Positions 48,298 through 58,945 of a DNA stretch of 64,000 nt are shown here, one piece after another (positions within the stretch are counted from its first letter, which is position 1; each line of letters starts with the position of its first letter). The notes below the pieces were generated by a model. It did not search any database. It had not been told where the DNA came from and saw nothing but the letters and a program-made list of their open reading frames with translations. This stretch comes from Rhodococcoides trifolii (lineage in GTDB: Bacteria > Actinomycetota > Actinomycetes > Mycobacteriales > Mycobacteriaceae), in the NCBI RefSeq assembly GCF_014635345.1, contig NZ_BMCU01000002.1, forward strand, positions 682,001 to 746,000, in the 5' to 3' direction. A program made the translations under genes and the position numbers.

Positions 48298-48400
48298 GAG
48301 TTCGCAAGTCTCTGCTCGATCGGTGGCCGCGTCCGCGTCGATTCGTCGGCGTGCACGCGGCCACCGGTGTCTGGATCAAATTCGGTGAAGGGGTGAGCCC

Positions 48401-50860
48401 ATGGCTGGGAACAACGCTGCTTCCGACCTCGTCGCGGCCCGTGAGCAGTTGCTGCAGGGCGGTAGTCTCGGTCGTCGTCTGGACGCACCGGCGCTACGCC
48501 TGGCGCTCACGGATCTACACGAATTCTGGTTGACCACAAAGGGTTCCGACGTAGGAATCAAACCCGACAGCGGGTTCGCGATCGTCGCCGTCGGCGGATT
48601 GGGCCGGCGCGAGATGCTGCCGTTCTCCGACCTCGACCTGGTTCTGCTCCACGACGACATCGACCCCGCGCTGGTCTCGCAGGTCGCCGATCAACTCTGG
48701 TACCCCTTGTGGGACGCACACATCAAGCTCGATCACAGCGTCCGAACGGTGCCGCAGGCGCTGCAGGTGGCCGCGCAGGACCTCACCGCCGCCCTCGGAT
48801 TGCTCGACGCGCGGCACATCGCCGGCGACGTCGAACTCAGCAACCTGCTCATCGGCGGTGTTCGCCGTCAGTGGCGCACCGGAATACGTGATCGGTTCGA
48901 CGGTCTGGTCGATCAGACGCGGTCCCGATGGTCGCGTAGCGGCGAGATTGCACACCGAGCCGAACCCGACCTCAAGAGTGGTCGCGGCGGATTGCGCGAC
49001 GTGCAATTGCTCGACGCGCTCTCCATTGCGCAACTCACCGACGCCATGCCCGGTCTCGGTCCCGATTCTCCCGGTGGGGGCCTGACGGCTGCCCACGAGA
49101 AGTTGCTCGACGTGCGTACCGAACTGCACCGGATCGCTGGTCGCGCACGCGACCAACTCAGGGCGCAGGACGCCGACGAGATCGCCGCGGCGCTACGCAT
49201 CGGCGACCGCTTCGACCTCGCTCGGGTGCTCAGTGACTCGGCCCGCACCATCGGGTATTCCGTCGACGTCGGAATGAGAACCGCCGGCAATGCCATCCCG
49301 CGGCGGGGTCTGTCCCGCCTGCGCCGCGTTCCGGTGCGGCGTCCCCTCGACGAGGGCGTGGTCGAGCACGCCGGTGAGGTGGTGCTCGCCCGTGACGCAC
49401 GGCCGAGGAAGGACCCCGGACTGATCATGAGAGTGGCCGCGGCGTCGGCACAGACCGGGATGCCGATGTCGGCGTCCACGTTGGGCCGGTTGTCCGACAG
49501 CGCTCCCGAACTCCGCGAGCCGTGGCCCAAGGAAGCGTTGAACGACCTGCTCGTGCTTCTCGGGGCGGGCCGTCGTGCGATCGCGGCCATCGAAGCGCTC
49601 GACCGCACCGGCCTGTGGGGCCGTCTGCTGCCGGAATGGGGTGCGGTACGCGATCTTCCACCGCGCGACGCCATTCACACCTGGACCGTCGACCGGCATC
49701 TGATGGAAACCGCGGCCTACGCCAGCGCGCTGACCACCCGCGTCTCGCGGCCCGACCTGCTCGTTCTCGGAGCGCTGCTGCACGACATCGGCAAAGGGCG
49801 CGGCGGGGATCACAGCGTCGTCGGCGCCGAACTTGCGACCCAGGTCGGCAAGCGCCTCGGACTCTGGCCCACCGACGTCGAGTTGCTGAGCGCGATGGTG
49901 CGGCATCACCTACTCCTTCCGGAGGTGGCCACCCGCCGCGACCTGGACGATTCAGCCACCATCGGTGGTGTCGTCGACGCGATCGGCGGCGACCAGGCTC
50001 TGCTCGAACTGCTGCATGCGCTCGCCGAAGCCGACTCGCTGGCGACGGGCCCCGGAGTCTGGGGCGACTGGAAGAGTTCGCTGATCGGTGAGCTCGTCCG
50101 TCGGTGCCGACTGGTCATGGCGGGTGACGAGCTCCCCGTTCCGGACCCCCTCGATCCCGATCTCGTCGCCCGCGCGGCGGACGGGGAGGTGGACGTCAAC
50201 CTCGTTCCGTCCGACGGACCGCACACCTACGAGGTCACCGTCACCGCTCCCGACCGGTTGGGATTGCTGTCCAACGCCGCCGGGGTTCTGGCCCTCGCCT
50301 CGCTACGGGTGCTGTCGGCGTCGGTCGGCAGTTCGGCGTCCGTGGGCAGTTCGGCGTCCGTCGGCAGTTCGAGGGGTTCCGCCGTCAACCGCTTCGTCGT
50401 CGCGCCCAAGTTCGGCGCTCCGCCGCCTCCCGGCCTGCTGCGACAGGAACTCATCCGGGCCCTCGACGGTGAACTCGACCTGCTCGCCGTGCTGGACGCG
50501 AAGGAACTCGACGCGCGCGAGGACGTGCCGGCCGACGAGTTGTCGGCGGTGCCGCTCTACGCGCAGGCGCCGCCGCGCATCATCTGGTTCGACACCGCGG
50601 TGCCCGGTCAGGTCATCGTCGAACTCCGGGCCGAGGACCGCCTGGGCCTGCTGTGCCGGCTCGCGTCGGTGCTCGAGCATCAGGGCGCCGACGTGCGCTG
50701 GGCCAAGGTCGCCACACTCGGGTCGTCCGTCGTGGATTCGTTCTGCATCGACATGCCGGGCGCGAACAGCACGGAGGCGCGTCGGGAACTCGAGCGTGCG
50801 ATCCTCGCCGTGGTTCCCGGCCTCGAACCCAGGAAGCCCGAGGACGCCGAAGCCGACTAG
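48401..50860 (+). CDS. glnD: PII nucleotidyltransferase/adenylyl-removing enzyme GlnD
   Basis: An 819-residue bifunctional enzyme that modifies and demodifies PII. Order: nucleotidyltransferase domain with [20 protein letters not shown] near 66-85, helical linker, HD domain with [20 protein letters not shown] near 464, and two C-terminal ACT domains from about 615 and 725. In the first ACT domain residues 640-657 are three copies of ASVGSS, absent from the usual family sequence. Start ATG 48401 follows AAGGGGTGAG. Nothing is seen in the 103 bases before it. Confidence 0.95.
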   Translation: MAGNNAASDLVAAREQLLQGGSLGRRLDAPALRLALTDLHEFWLTTKGSDVGIKPDSGFAIVAVGGLGRREMLPFSDLDLVLLHDDIDPALVSQVADQLWYPLWDAHIKLDHSVRTVPQALQVAAQDLTAALGLLDARHIAGDVELSNLLIGGVRRQWRTGIRDRFDGLVDQTRSRWSRSGEIAHRAEPDLKSGRGGLRDVQLLDALSIAQLTDAMPGLGPDSPGGGLTAAHEKLLDVRTELHRIAGRARDQLRAQDADEIAAALRIGDRFDLARVLSDSARTIGYSVDVGMRTAGNAIPRRGLSRLRRVPVRRPLDEGVVEHAGEVVLARDARPRKDPGLIMRVAAASAQTGMPMSASTLGRLSDSAPELREPWPKEALNDLLVLLGAGRRAIAAIEALDRTGLWGRLLPEWGAVRDLPPRDAIHTWTVDRHLMETAAYASALTTRVSRPDLLVLGALLHDIGKGRGGDHSVVGAELATQVGKRLGLWPTDVELLSAMVRHHLLLPEVATRRDLDDSATIGGVVDAIGGDQALLELLHALAEADSLATGPGVWGDWKSSLIGELVRRCRLVMAGDELPVPDPLDPDLVARAADGEVDVNLVPSDGPHTYEVTVTAPDRLGLLSNAAGVLALASLRVLSASVGSSASVGSSASVGSSRGSAVNRFVVAPKFGAPPPPGLLRQELIRALDGELDLLAVLDAKELDAREDVPADELSAVPLYAQAPPRIIWFDTAVPGQVIVELRAEDRLGLLCRLASVLEHQGADVRWAKVATLGSSVVDSFCIDMPGANSTEARRELERAILAVVPGLEPRKPEDAEAD
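50318..50371 (+). repeat. In-frame 18-bp x 3 minisatellite within glnD
   Basis: Three tandem 18-base units (GCGTCGGTCGGCAGTTCG and two near-copies) at 50318, 50336 and 50354 encode ASVGSS three times. Two third-codon-position changes separate copies, so the duplication is recent or under drift. It lies in the first ACT domain, in a segment that would normally be a strand-turn. Confidence 0.9.
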
Positions 50861-50910
50861 GGTGGATGGCGACCGCTGCACAGTAATAGTTCAGTTCAGG
50901 AGCGTTATCG

Positions 50911-52473
50911 GTGTTCGAATCCCTCTCCGACAGGTTGGCCGGAAGCCTCAAGGATCTTCGGGGCAAGGGCAGACTGTCGGGCGCCGACATCGACGCCGTG
51001 TGCCGCGAGATTCGCCTTGCGCTGCTCGAGGCCGACGTCGCGTTGCCCGTGGTGCGCTCGTTCATCACGCGCATCAAGGAACGCGCCAAGGGCGCCGAGG
51101 TTTCCGCAGCGCTGAACCCGGCCCAGCAGGTCGTCAAGATCGTCAACGAGGAACTCGTCGGCATTCTCGGTGGCGAAACCCGACGCATCGAGTTCGCCAA
51201 GAACCCGCCCACGGTCATCATGCTCGCCGGTCTGCAGGGCTCCGGTAAGACGACACTCGCGGGCAAGCTGGCCAAGTGGCTCAAGGACCAGAACCACACC
51301 CCGCTGCTCGTGGCCTGCGACCTCCAGCGTCCCGGCGCGGTCAGCCAGCTGCAGATCGTCGGTGAGCGAGCCGGTGCCACCGTGTACGCACCGCATCCCG
51401 GCACATCCATCGGCGGCGGGGACAACGCCCTCGGTATCACCGCAGCCGATCCGGTCGAAGTTGCTCGCGCCGGCATCGCCGAGGCAAAGAACAAGCATTT
51501 CGACGTCGTCATCGTCGACACCGCCGGCCGCCTCGGCATCGACGAGGAGCTCATGGCTCAGGCCGCCGGCATTCGTGACGCGACTCAGCCGGACGAAACC
51601 CTCTTCGTGCTCGACGCCATGATCGGCCAGGACGCCGTCAGTACGGCGCAGGCCTTCCAGGACGGTGTCGGCTTCACCGGTGTCGTGCTCACCAAGCTCG
51701 ACGGCGACGCCCGCGGTGGTGCCGCGCTGAGCGTGCGCGAAGTGACCGGACGACCCATCATGTTCGCGTCGACGGGTGAGAAGCTCGAGGACTTCGACGT
51801 CTTCCACCCCGACCGCATGGCGAGCCGCATCCTCGGAATGGGCGATCTGCTCAGCCTGATCGAGCAGGCCGAGAACGTCTTCGACGCCCAGCAGGCCGAA
51901 GACGCGGCAGCGAAGATCGGTTCCGGCCAGCTCACGTTGGAGGACTTCCTCGAACAGATGATGGCAATCCGCAAGATGGGTCCCATCGGCAATCTGCTCG
52001 GGATGCTCCCCGGAGCGGCGGGTATGAAGGATGCGCTGGCGGCGGTCGACGACAAGCAACTCGATCGCGTGCAGGCGATCATCCGCGGCATGACGCCCGC
52101 AGAGCGCGCCGATCCGAAGATGATCAATGCGTCACGCAGACTCCGCATCGCCAACGGGTCCGGGGTGAAGGTCTCGGACGTCAACCAACTCGTCGACCGC
52201 TTCTTCGAAGCGCGAAAGATGATGGCGTCCATGGCCGGTCGCATGGGAATGCCTGGCGCCCGCAAGGCCAATCAGCGAAAAGTCAAGGGCAAGAAGGGCA
52301 AGAAGGGTGGACGCGGACCCACCCCGCCGAAGGTGCGCGGCGGATTCCCGGGCATGGCGGGTGGTATGCCCGCCGGTATGCCGGACCTGTCCGGAATGCC
52401 GAAGGGGCTCGACCAGTTGCCACCAGGGCTCGAAGGAATCGATCTGTCACAGTTGAAGCTTCCGAAGAAGTAG
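50911..52473 (+). CDS. ffh: Signal recognition particle protein Ffh
   Basis: A 520-residue SRP GTPase with an N-domain, a G-domain and a methionine-rich M-domain that binds signal peptides and 4.5S RNA. Motifs: LAGLQGSGKTTLAGKLAKWL near 105, DTAGRLGIDEELMAQA near 205, TKLDGDARGGAALSV, and MGPIGNLLGMLPGAAGM. The C-terminal tail is rich in Met, Gly, Lys and Pro (GMAGGMPAGMPDLSGMP). The GTG follows CAGGAG. It meets FtsY, encoded four genes upstream. Confidence 0.97.
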   Translation: MFESLSDRLAGSLKDLRGKGRLSGADIDAVCREIRLALLEADVALPVVRSFITRIKERAKGAEVSAALNPAQQVVKIVNEELVGILGGETRRIEFAKNPPTVIMLAGLQGSGKTTLAGKLAKWLKDQNHTPLLVACDLQRPGAVSQLQIVGERAGATVYAPHPGTSIGGGDNALGITAADPVEVARAGIAEAKNKHFDVVIVDTAGRLGIDEELMAQAAGIRDATQPDETLFVLDAMIGQDAVSTAQAFQDGVGFTGVVLTKLDGDARGGAALSVREVTGRPIMFASTGEKLEDFDVFHPDRMASRILGMGDLLSLIEQAENVFDAQQAEDAAAKIGSGQLTLEDFLEQMMAIRKMGPIGNLLGMLPGAAGMKDALAAVDDKQLDRVQAIIRGMTPAERADPKMINASRRLRIANGSGVKVSDVNQLVDRFFEARKMMASMAGRMGMPGARKANQRKVKGKKGKKGGRGPTPPKVRGGFPGMAGGMPAGMPDLSGMPKGLDQLPPGLEGIDLSQLKLPKK

Positions 52474-52475
52474 CC

Positions 52476-53552
52476 GTGTACCACCTGCGCGGCGTGGGAT
52501 TCCCCGACGGCGACGCGATCGAGTTCTGGGTGCACGACGGGGTCATCTCCTTCGAGCCGATCACGAACGCGCAGACCGTGTGCGACGGTGGGTGGATCCT
52601 GCCTGGTCTCGTCGATGCGCACTGCCACGTGGGCATCAAGTACGGCGGCGGGCACGAGGACCTTCCCGGCGCCATAGAACAGGCCGAGACCGAACGTGAT
52701 GTAGGCGCGCTGCTTCTGCGGGACGCGGGGTCCCCGGTCGACACCCGGGTCCTCGACGACTACCCGGACCTGCCGCGCATCATCCGCGCCGGTCGACACA
52801 TCGCCATGCCGAAGCGATACATCCCCGGCCTCGCCGTCGATCTCGAAGACGAGTCACAACTGCCGGAAGCTGTTGCGCAACAAGCGCGTCTGGGAGACGG
52901 TTGGGTCAAGCTGGTGGGGGACTGGATCGATCGCAGCGTCGGCGACCTGGCCCCGCTGTGGAACGACAGGATCCTGAAGGACGCCATCGACGCCGCGCAT
53001 CGCGAAGGCGCCCGGGTCACCGCTCACGTCTTCGGTGAGGATGCGCTGCCGGGACTGATCGGCGCCGGAATCGACTGCATCGAGCACGGCACCGGCCTCA
53101 CCGACGAGACCGTGGCGATGATGGTGGACCACGGCACCGCGCTGGTCCCCACCTTGATCAACATCGAGACGTTTCCCGACATCGCGAACTCGGCGTCGAA
53201 GTACCCGGCCTACGCAGCTCACATGCGCGATCTCCATGCGCGAGTCGCGGACACCGTCGGGCGGGCCCACGACGCCGGGGTACCGATCTTCGCCGGAACC
53301 GACGCCGGCGGATCCATCAGGCATGGCCGCATCGCGGACGAGGTCGCTGCGCTCACCCGGGTGGGACTCTCGCCCACGGAGGCGCTGGGTGCGGCCTCGT
53401 GGTCGGCGCGCACCTGGCTCGGACGGGCCGGACTGGAACACGGCGCACCTGCAGATGTGGTTGTGTACGAACAGGATCCGAGAACCGGACCGGACGTGTT
53501 GTCCGCGCCGGACCTCGTCCTGCTCGGCGGCCGGATTCAGCGGCCGCGGTAG
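52476..53552 (+). CDS. Amidohydrolase of the imidazolonepropionase-like group
   Basis: A 358-residue metal-dependent hydrolase. The HxH motif is in LPGLVDAHCHVGIKYGGGH near residue 45; further ligands are probable in VTAHVFGEDALP, DCIEHGTGLTDET and the Asp in FAGTDAGGSIRHG near 274. Substrate unknown. It starts at GTG 52476, two bases after the ffh stop, so it is likely cotranscribed. I recall an amidohydrolase (Rv2915c) in the same place after ffh in M. tuberculosis, so it belongs to the backbone. Its 3' end overlaps the response regulator by 16 bases. Confidence 0.85.
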   Translation: MYHLRGVGFPDGDAIEFWVHDGVISFEPITNAQTVCDGGWILPGLVDAHCHVGIKYGGGHEDLPGAIEQAETERDVGALLLRDAGSPVDTRVLDDYPDLPRIIRAGRHIAMPKRYIPGLAVDLEDESQLPEAVAQQARLGDGWVKLVGDWIDRSVGDLAPLWNDRILKDAIDAAHREGARVTAHVFGEDALPGLIGAGIDCIEHGTGLTDETVAMMVDHGTALVPTLINIETFPDIANSASKYPAYAAHMRDLHARVADTVGRAHDAGVPIFAGTDAGGSIRHGRIADEVAALTRVGLSPTEALGAASWSARTWLGRAGLEHGAPADVVVYEQDPRTGPDVLSAPDLVLLGGRIQRPR

Positions 53553-54202
53553 CGACGCTCGGGTCGCCCTGCCTTTCCGTACTGCAGGCGCACGTCGAGC
53601 GCTCCGGTGGCAAGGAAGTGCTCGAGGTACCGCCGGGCGCTGACGCGGGAGATGCCCACGGCGTCGGCGCATTCGGTCGCGGACATCTCTGTCCCGGACG
53701 ACAACGACCGCAGAATGAGCCGACCGGTCTCCGTCGACATCCCCTTCGGGAGCCGACTCGTGTCGGACGCGGCTGCGTTCTTCCCGAAGAGTGAATCGAC
53801 CAGGTTCTGGTCGGCTCGACCCGATGCCAACGTCTCTACGCGCGCCCGGAACGCTTCGAGCTTCTCCCGGAGTTGCGGGTACTCGAAGGGCTTGATCAGG
53901 TAATCGGCGGCCCCACCGTGCAAAGCGCTTGCCACGGTGTCCAATTCACGCGCGGCGGTGATCATGATGACTCCGACCGGGTTGCTTTCGGCGCGGAGCG
54001 ACCGCAGTACGTCGAGCCCCGACGCATCCGGAAGATGAACGTCCAGCAGAAGAAGGTCGGGCGAGAACTCGGTCACGGCCGCGAGAGCCGAGGCAGCCGA
54101 GTGCGCCACCGCAACCGTGGTGAACCCGTCCGTTGCGTCGACGAAACGACGGTGGATGTCCGCCACCATGAAATCGTCGTCGACCACCACCACCGAGGGC
54201 AC
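53537..54202 (-). CDS. CitB/DcuR-type response regulator
   Basis: A 221-residue regulator. The receiver domain has VVVVDDDFMVADIHRRFVDA and acceptor Asp54 in LLLLDVHLPDASGLDVL; the lysine lies in YLIKPFEYPQLREKL. The C-terminal helix-turn-helix includes CADAVGISRVSARRYLEHF near residue 184. This is the CitB/DctR class, which usually activates transport of C4-dicarboxylates or citrate. GTG 54202 lies four bases after the kinase stop. Its likely target is the divergent tctCBA operon. Confidence 0.9.
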   Translation of the reverse strand: MPSVVVVDDDFMVADIHRRFVDATDGFTTVAVAHSAASALAAVTEFSPDLLLLDVHLPDASGLDVLRSLRAESNPVGVIMITAARELDTVASALHGGAADYLIKPFEYPQLREKLEAFRARVETLASGRADQNLVDSLFGKNAAASDTSRLPKGMSTETGRLILRSLSSGTEMSATECADAVGISRVSARRYLEHFLATGALDVRLQYGKAGRPERRYRGR

Positions 54203-54206
54203 CGAG

Positions 54207-55838
54207 TCACCCTCTCCCGTCGCTGCTGGTTTGTGCCAGCGGAATTCGCACCCGGAACCGTGCGCCCCCGGATTCGGCGTCGTCCACCGACGCGGTGCCG
54301 CCGTGCTGGACACTCACCAACCGCACCAACGCGAGCCCGATTCCGCGGCCACCCGGCATGTCCGGTTTCGAGGACACTCCGCGCGAGAAGATGACGTCGC
54401 GCAGCTCCAGCGGCACACCGGGGCCGGAGTCCTCGACTTCGACGGTGAGATCGTCGCCGTCTCGGATCGCAACGGTGATGGCTCGCTCCCCGTGCTGACG
54501 CGACACGTCGAGCGCATTGTCGACGAGGTTGCCCACCACCGTGATCACGTCGGTCGCCATGCTCGGATCGAGGACGCCGAGATCGGAGTGGGGATCGAGG
54601 GTCAGGCGCACACCGGTCTCGGCAGCGAGCGACGTCTTGGCGATGAGCAACGCGGCCACGGCCGGGTCCTTGATGTGCGCGGTGATGGATTCGCTGATCT
54701 CGGCGCGCCTGCGGGTCAGCGTTCCCACCAGGGCAGTCACCTCGTCGTAGCTGCCGAGCTGGGCCAGTCCAGAGATCGTGTGCAGTTGGTTCGCGAATTC
54801 GTGGGTCTGAGCGCGCAGGGTGTCCGTCACGGATTTGTGCGACGTGAGTTGGCTCTGCATCGACGCAAGCTCGGTGCTGTCGCGCATGGTGGTGACCGAG
54901 CCGATGTGCTGGCCTCGGCTGGTTGCGCTACGGCGGTTGAGCGCAAGAACCCGCGTCGCCGTGGTCACCACGACATCTTCGACGTCGCCGTCGGCAAGCA
55001 GGAGATCTCGAACGCCCGGATCCATCCCCACGTCGGCCACCCGACGTCCCACGACGTCGGGGTCGAGATCGAGCAGAACGCTGGCACTGTCGTTGATCAT
55101 GGTGATCGCACCGTCGTTTCCGACCGCGATCACACCCTCACGAATGCTGTGCAGCAACGCTTCTCGGTGATCGGCCAGGCTGGCGATCTCGGCAGTCTCC
55201 AATCCGAACGTGTGTCGACGCATTCGACGCGACAGCAGCCACGAGCCGACCAGACCGAGACCGGCACCCAGTCCCAGGTAGACCAGCAGCCGAGCCCCGG
55301 CGTCGGACAGCAACGTCCACGTCGACGGATACTCCTCTGCCACGGTCGCGACACCGAGGACACGGCCGTTCGAATCGAGAACGGGAACGTGGCCGGCGAT
55401 GAACCGAACGCCGCCCACGTCGACATCGCCGAACCACCCGCGGCCCCGCAGAACGTCACTGTCACCCAGGTCCGCCTCACCTCGAACGCGGGTGGGATCG
55501 GAGGAAGCAAGCACTCGACGCTGCGGTGAGACGACCTCCGCAATCGACGCACCGGACAGCGCCACCGCTCGGTCCACTTCGGGCGCCAGCACCAGGTCGG
55601 GCTGCGGCGCGCCGAGTCGCTCCCGAACGACGGGTGTCGACGCGAGATTCTCGGCGACCGACAACATGCGTGCGCCTCGCAGGTCGCGAAACTCCTGAGT
55701 CGACTGATGAATGGACACCGCGGCAACGGCCGACAGGACGACGGCGACGACCGCGAGTTGCAGCACGAGGAATTGCCCCGCCAACGACGGGCCTCGTCGG
55801 CGCGTTCGGTCAGCCGGTCGTGACCACAAAGAACTCAA
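54207..55838 (-). CDS. CitA/DcuS-type sensor histidine kinase
   Basis: A 543-residue membrane kinase. Helices near 20-44 and 184-202 flank an extracytoplasmic sensor domain. A PAS domain lies near 215-330. The H-box is QTHEFANQLHTISGLAQLG with the acceptor at His346, the N-box is NLVDNALD, and the G-box GGRGIGLALVRLV. The sensor domain keeps a CitA-like layout, so a tricarboxylate or dicarboxylate ligand is probable. Paired with the regulator downstream and divergent from tctC. Confidence 0.9.
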   Translation of the reverse strand: MSSLWSRPADRTRRRGPSLAGQFLVLQLAVVAVVLSAVAAVSIHQSTQEFRDLRGARMLSVAENLASTPVVRERLGAPQPDLVLAPEVDRAVALSGASIAEVVSPQRRVLASSDPTRVRGEADLGDSDVLRGRGWFGDVDVGGVRFIAGHVPVLDSNGRVLGVATVAEEYPSTWTLLSDAGARLLVYLGLGAGLGLVGSWLLSRRMRRHTFGLETAEIASLADHREALLHSIREGVIAVGNDGAITMINDSASVLLDLDPDVVGRRVADVGMDPGVRDLLLADGDVEDVVVTTATRVLALNRRSATSRGQHIGSVTTMRDSTELASMQSQLTSHKSVTDTLRAQTHEFANQLHTISGLAQLGSYDEVTALVGTLTRRRAEISESITAHIKDPAVAALLIAKTSLAAETGVRLTLDPHSDLGVLDPSMATDVITVVGNLVDNALDVSRQHGERAITVAIRDGDDLTVEVEDSGPGVPLELRDVIFSRGVSSKPDMPGGRGIGLALVRLVSVQHGGTASVDDAESGGARFRVRIPLAQTSSDGRG

Positions 55839-55934
55839 CTTCCCTTGCCTCCGAATACGTGACCTGCCTCACGTTCGAGCCCATGATTGCTCTCGATCAC
55901 AGTCTCACATAACCGACAAACGAAACGAGGACCG

Positions 55935-56903
55935 ATGACGAGACGGCTGGTGGCCATCGTGGCCCTGCTGCTGTTGCTCGCGTCGTGCGGAGTCACCCGA
56001 GGTGACGACGGCGAAGGCCTGCACCGAATCCGAATGATGGTGCCCAACAGCCCCGGCGGCGGGTACGACCTGACCGCACGAACGGCGGTGAAGATCATGG
56101 AGGACACCGACATCACCGGGCGCGTCGAGGTGTTCAACGTCATCGGCGCCGGCGGCACGGTGGCCATGGCGCGACTGATGAACGAAGAGGGCAACGACGA
56201 CCTCATGATGATGATGGGCCTCGGCGTCGTCGGTGCGGTCTACACGAACGGGTCGTCGGCTCGCGTGTCGGACGCGACACCGCTGGCCAAGGTGGTCGAG
56301 GAGCAGGAAGGCATCCTCGTCCCCGCCGATTCGCCGTTCCAGACGGTCAACGACCTGATTGCCGCGTGGAAGGCCGACCCGTCGACGGTCACGATCGGCG
56401 GCGGCTCGTCCCCGGGTGGGCCCGACCACCTCTTTCCGATGGAAACCGCCCAAGCCGTCGGCATCGACCCGACCGCGGTCAACTACATCGCCTACGACGG
56501 TGGCGGTGACCTCCTGACCGCGCTGCTGGGGAACAAGATCACCGCCGGCACTTCGGGGTTGGGGGAGTACGTCGATCAGATCGAAGCCGGTCAGGTTCGG
56601 GTGCTCGCCGTCTCCGGCGCGGAGCGGCTGCCCGGGATAGACGCCCCCACATTGACCGAGGCCGGGATCGACCTCGAGTTCACCAACTGGCGCGGCATCC
56701 TGGCCCCGCCCGGCCTCGACGACAAGGTCAAGGCGGAGATGATCGCCGCCCTGACGCAATTGCACGGCACCGACGCATGGAAGGAAGCACTCGTGACCAA
56801 CGGATGGATCGACGCGTTCTCCACGGGCGACGAATTCGAGACGTTCCTGCAGGAGCAGGACAAGCGTGTCGAGTCGACGCTGACCGAGCTGGGTCTCGTA
56901 TGA
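55935..56903 (+). CDS. tctC: Tripartite tricarboxylate transporter substrate-binding lipoprotein TctC
   Basis: A 322-residue periplasmic-type binding protein. The signal peptide ends with a lipobox (LLLASCGVT), so it is anchored as a lipoprotein, as expected outside Gram-negatives. The core is typical of TctC (MMVPNSPGGGYDLTARTAVK, NVIGAGGTVAMARL, NYIAYDGGGDLLTALLGNKI). It delivers a carboxylate to TctAB. ATG 55935 follows GAGG; an earlier in-frame ATG (55887) adds no conserved residues. Coupled to tctB (ATGA). Confidence 0.92.
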   Translation: MTRRLVAIVALLLLLASCGVTRGDDGEGLHRIRMMVPNSPGGGYDLTARTAVKIMEDTDITGRVEVFNVIGAGGTVAMARLMNEEGNDDLMMMMGLGVVGAVYTNGSSARVSDATPLAKVVEEQEGILVPADSPFQTVNDLIAAWKADPSTVTIGGGSSPGGPDHLFPMETAQAVGIDPTAVNYIAYDGGGDLLTALLGNKITAGTSGLGEYVDQIEAGQVRVLAVSGAERLPGIDAPTLTEAGIDLEFTNWRGILAPPGLDDKVKAEMIAALTQLHGTDAWKEALVTNGWIDAFSTGDEFETFLQEQDKRVESTLTELGLV

Positions 56904-57418
56904 GCGCCCCGGTTCGGCCGGATCGTCAGGCACCGACACAGGATCGTGCGCAGTTCGTGGTCAGCGCAGTCCTTCTGGTGGTCGGAGTGTTCCTCATCGT
57001 CGACGCGATGTCGTTGACGGCCGAGTTCGCCAAGGTGGATCCGGTGGGCCCCAAACTGTTTCCACTGGTCATCGGAATCGCGATGCTGGTGTGTGCGGTG
57101 CTCCTGGTCATCGCAACCCTTCGCGGTAGCAAGGGTGAGCCCGACGACGGCGAAGACATCGACACCTCGTCGCCGGCGGACTGGAAGACCGTCGGACTGC
57201 TGGTCGGGTTGTTCGTCGCCACGATCGCATTCGTCGACCTGCTCGGCTGGGTGATCATGGGTGCGCTTCTGTTCGGCGGCGCTGCAACGGTTCTCGGAAA
57301 TCGGCACTGGATCCGCAACATCGGTATCGGTCTGGTGCTCTCGCTCATCAGCTTCTACGCGTTCTACGTCGGACTCGGAATCCCGCTTCCCGCAGGCATA
57401 CTGGACGGAATCCTCTAG
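56900..57418 (+). CDS. tctB: Tripartite tricarboxylate transporter small membrane subunit TctB
   Basis: A 172-residue protein with four membrane segments: about 18-38, 48-70, 90-112 and 120-150. It is the small permease subunit. The sequence ends PLPAGILDGIL. ATG 56900 overlaps the tctC stop, and tctA begins directly after its own stop. Sequence conservation in TctB is low; the call rests mainly on position and topology. Confidence 0.88.
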   Translation: MSAPVRPDRQAPTQDRAQFVVSAVLLVVGVFLIVDAMSLTAEFAKVDPVGPKLFPLVIGIAMLVCAVLLVIATLRGSKGEPDDGEDIDTSSPADWKTVGLLVGLFVATIAFVDLLGWVIMGALLFGGAATVLGNRHWIRNIGIGLVLSLISFYAFYVGLGIPLPAGILDGIL

Positions 57419-58945
57419 ATGAACAACTTCGACTGGCTTCTGGAGGGATTCTCCCAAGCCGCGACACCGATGAATCTGCTCTACGCATGCATCGGCGTTC
57501 TGCTCGGCACCGCCGTCGGCGTGCTGCCCGGAATCGGACCCGCCATGACCGTGGCGCTGCTGCTTCCCATCACCTACAACGTCAGCCCCAGCGCCGCGTT
57601 CATCATGTTCGCCGGTATCTACTACGGCGGAATGTACGGCGGCTCCACCACCTCGATCCTGCTCAACACCCCCGGTGAGTCGTCGTCGGTGATCACGGCT
57701 ATCGAGGGGAACAAGATGGCCAAGGCGGGACGGGCCGCGCAAGCGCTCGCCACCGCCGCCATCGGATCGTTCGTCGCCGGATCGATCGGCACGATGTTGC
57801 TGGTTCTGTTCGCGCCCATGGTCTCTCGCTTCGCCGTCACCCTCGGCGCACCGTCGTACCTCGCGATCATGTTGCTGGCGATGGTGGCCGTCACCGCCGT
57901 TCTGGGCAGCTCGAAGCTGCGCGGTCTCATCTCGCTGCTGCTCGGTCTGGCGATCGGTCTCGTCGGGATCGACTTCCTCACCGGCCAACCGCGTGCGACC
58001 TTCGGTATCCCGCAGCTCTCGGACGGCATCGACATCGTCGTCATCGCGGTGGCCGTGTTCGCACTCGGCGAGGCACTCTGGGTCGCAGCGCATCTGCGCC
58101 GCAAGCCTGCGGAGGTCATCCCGGTCGGACGGCCGTGGATGGGCAAGAGCGATTGGCGACGGTCGTGGAAGCCGTGGCTTCGCGGTACCGCCTACGGATT
58201 TCCCTTCGGCGCTCTTCCGGCCGGCGGCGCCGAACTGCCGACGTTCCTCTCCTACATCACGGAGAAGAAGCTCTCGAAGCACCCGGAGGAGTTCGGTAAG
58301 GGCGCCATCGAGGGTGTCGCAGGTCCGGAGGCGGCCAACAACGCTTCTGCCGCAGGCACTCTCGTGCCCATGCTGTCGCTCGGACTTCCCACCAACGCCA
58401 CCGCGGCCGTGATGTTGACGGCGTTCGTGTCCTACGGCATCCAGCCGGGACCGACGCTGTTCGACAAGGAGCCGCTGCTGGTGTGGACGTTGATCGCGAG
58501 CCTGTTCATCGGAAACTTCCTGCTGCTCGTGCTCAACCTCCCGCTGGCGCCGTTGTGGGCCAAGCTGCTCCGCACGCCGCGGCCGTACCTCTACGCCGGC
58601 ATTCTGTTCTTCGCCGTCCTCGGCGCGTTCGCCGTCAACCTGCAGTGGCTCGACCTCGCACTCCTGCTGGTGTTCGGACTGCTCGGGCTGATGATGCGCC
58701 GATTCGGTCTACCGGTCCTGCCGCTGATCATCGGTGTCATCCTCGGGCCGCGTATCGAGCGTCAGCTTCGACAGACGTTGCAGTTGAACGGCGGCGACTG
58801 GAGCGGAGTGTTCTCCGAGCCCATTGCGGTGGTCGTGTACGTGATCATCGTCGTGCTCCTCGCCGCACCCCTGTTGGCCAAATTGATCGGCCCGCGCACC
58901 AAGATCGCGAGCCTCCCGACCGACCGAGAGAAGGAAAACGCATGA
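57419..58945 (+). CDS. tctA: Tripartite tricarboxylate transporter large membrane subunit TctA
   Basis: A 508-residue permease with about 11-12 helices. Motifs: [20 protein letters not shown] near 38-57, [20 protein letters not shown] near 64-83, and [20 protein letters not shown] near 300-319. These are the hallmark of the TctA family. Starts at ATG 57419 with no gap after tctB. The stop overlaps the UspA start. Confidence 0.95.
   Translation: MNNFDWLLEGFSQAATPMNLLYACIGVLLGTAVGVLPGIGPAMTVALLLPITYNVSPSAAFIMFAGIYYGGMYGGSTTSILLNTPGESSSVITAIEGNKMAKAGRAAQALATAAIGSFVAGSIGTMLLVLFAPMVSRFAVTLGAPSYLAIMLLAMVAVTAVLGSSKLRGLISLLLGLAIGLVGIDFLTGQPRATFGIPQLSDGIDIVVIAVAVFALGEALWVAAHLRRKPAEVIPVGRPWMGKSDWRRSWKPWLRGTAYGFPFGALPAGGAELPTFLSYITEKKLSKHPEEFGKGAIEGVAGPEAANNASAAGTLVPMLSLGLPTNATAAVMLTAFVSYGIQPGPTLFDKEPLLVWTLIASLFIGNFLLLVLNLPLAPLWAKLLRTPRPYLYAGILFFAVLGAFAVNLQWLDLALLLVFGLLGLMMRRFGLPVLPLIIGVILGPRIERQLRQTLQLNGGDWSGVFSEPIAVVVYVIIVVLLAAPLLAKLIGPRTKIASLPTDREKENA

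Noticed and set aside
55897-55909. TCACA-GTC-TCACA direct repeat before tctC as a response-regulator site
   Set aside because: The 8-base spacing does not match a helical turn and a single short repeat is too weak to assign.
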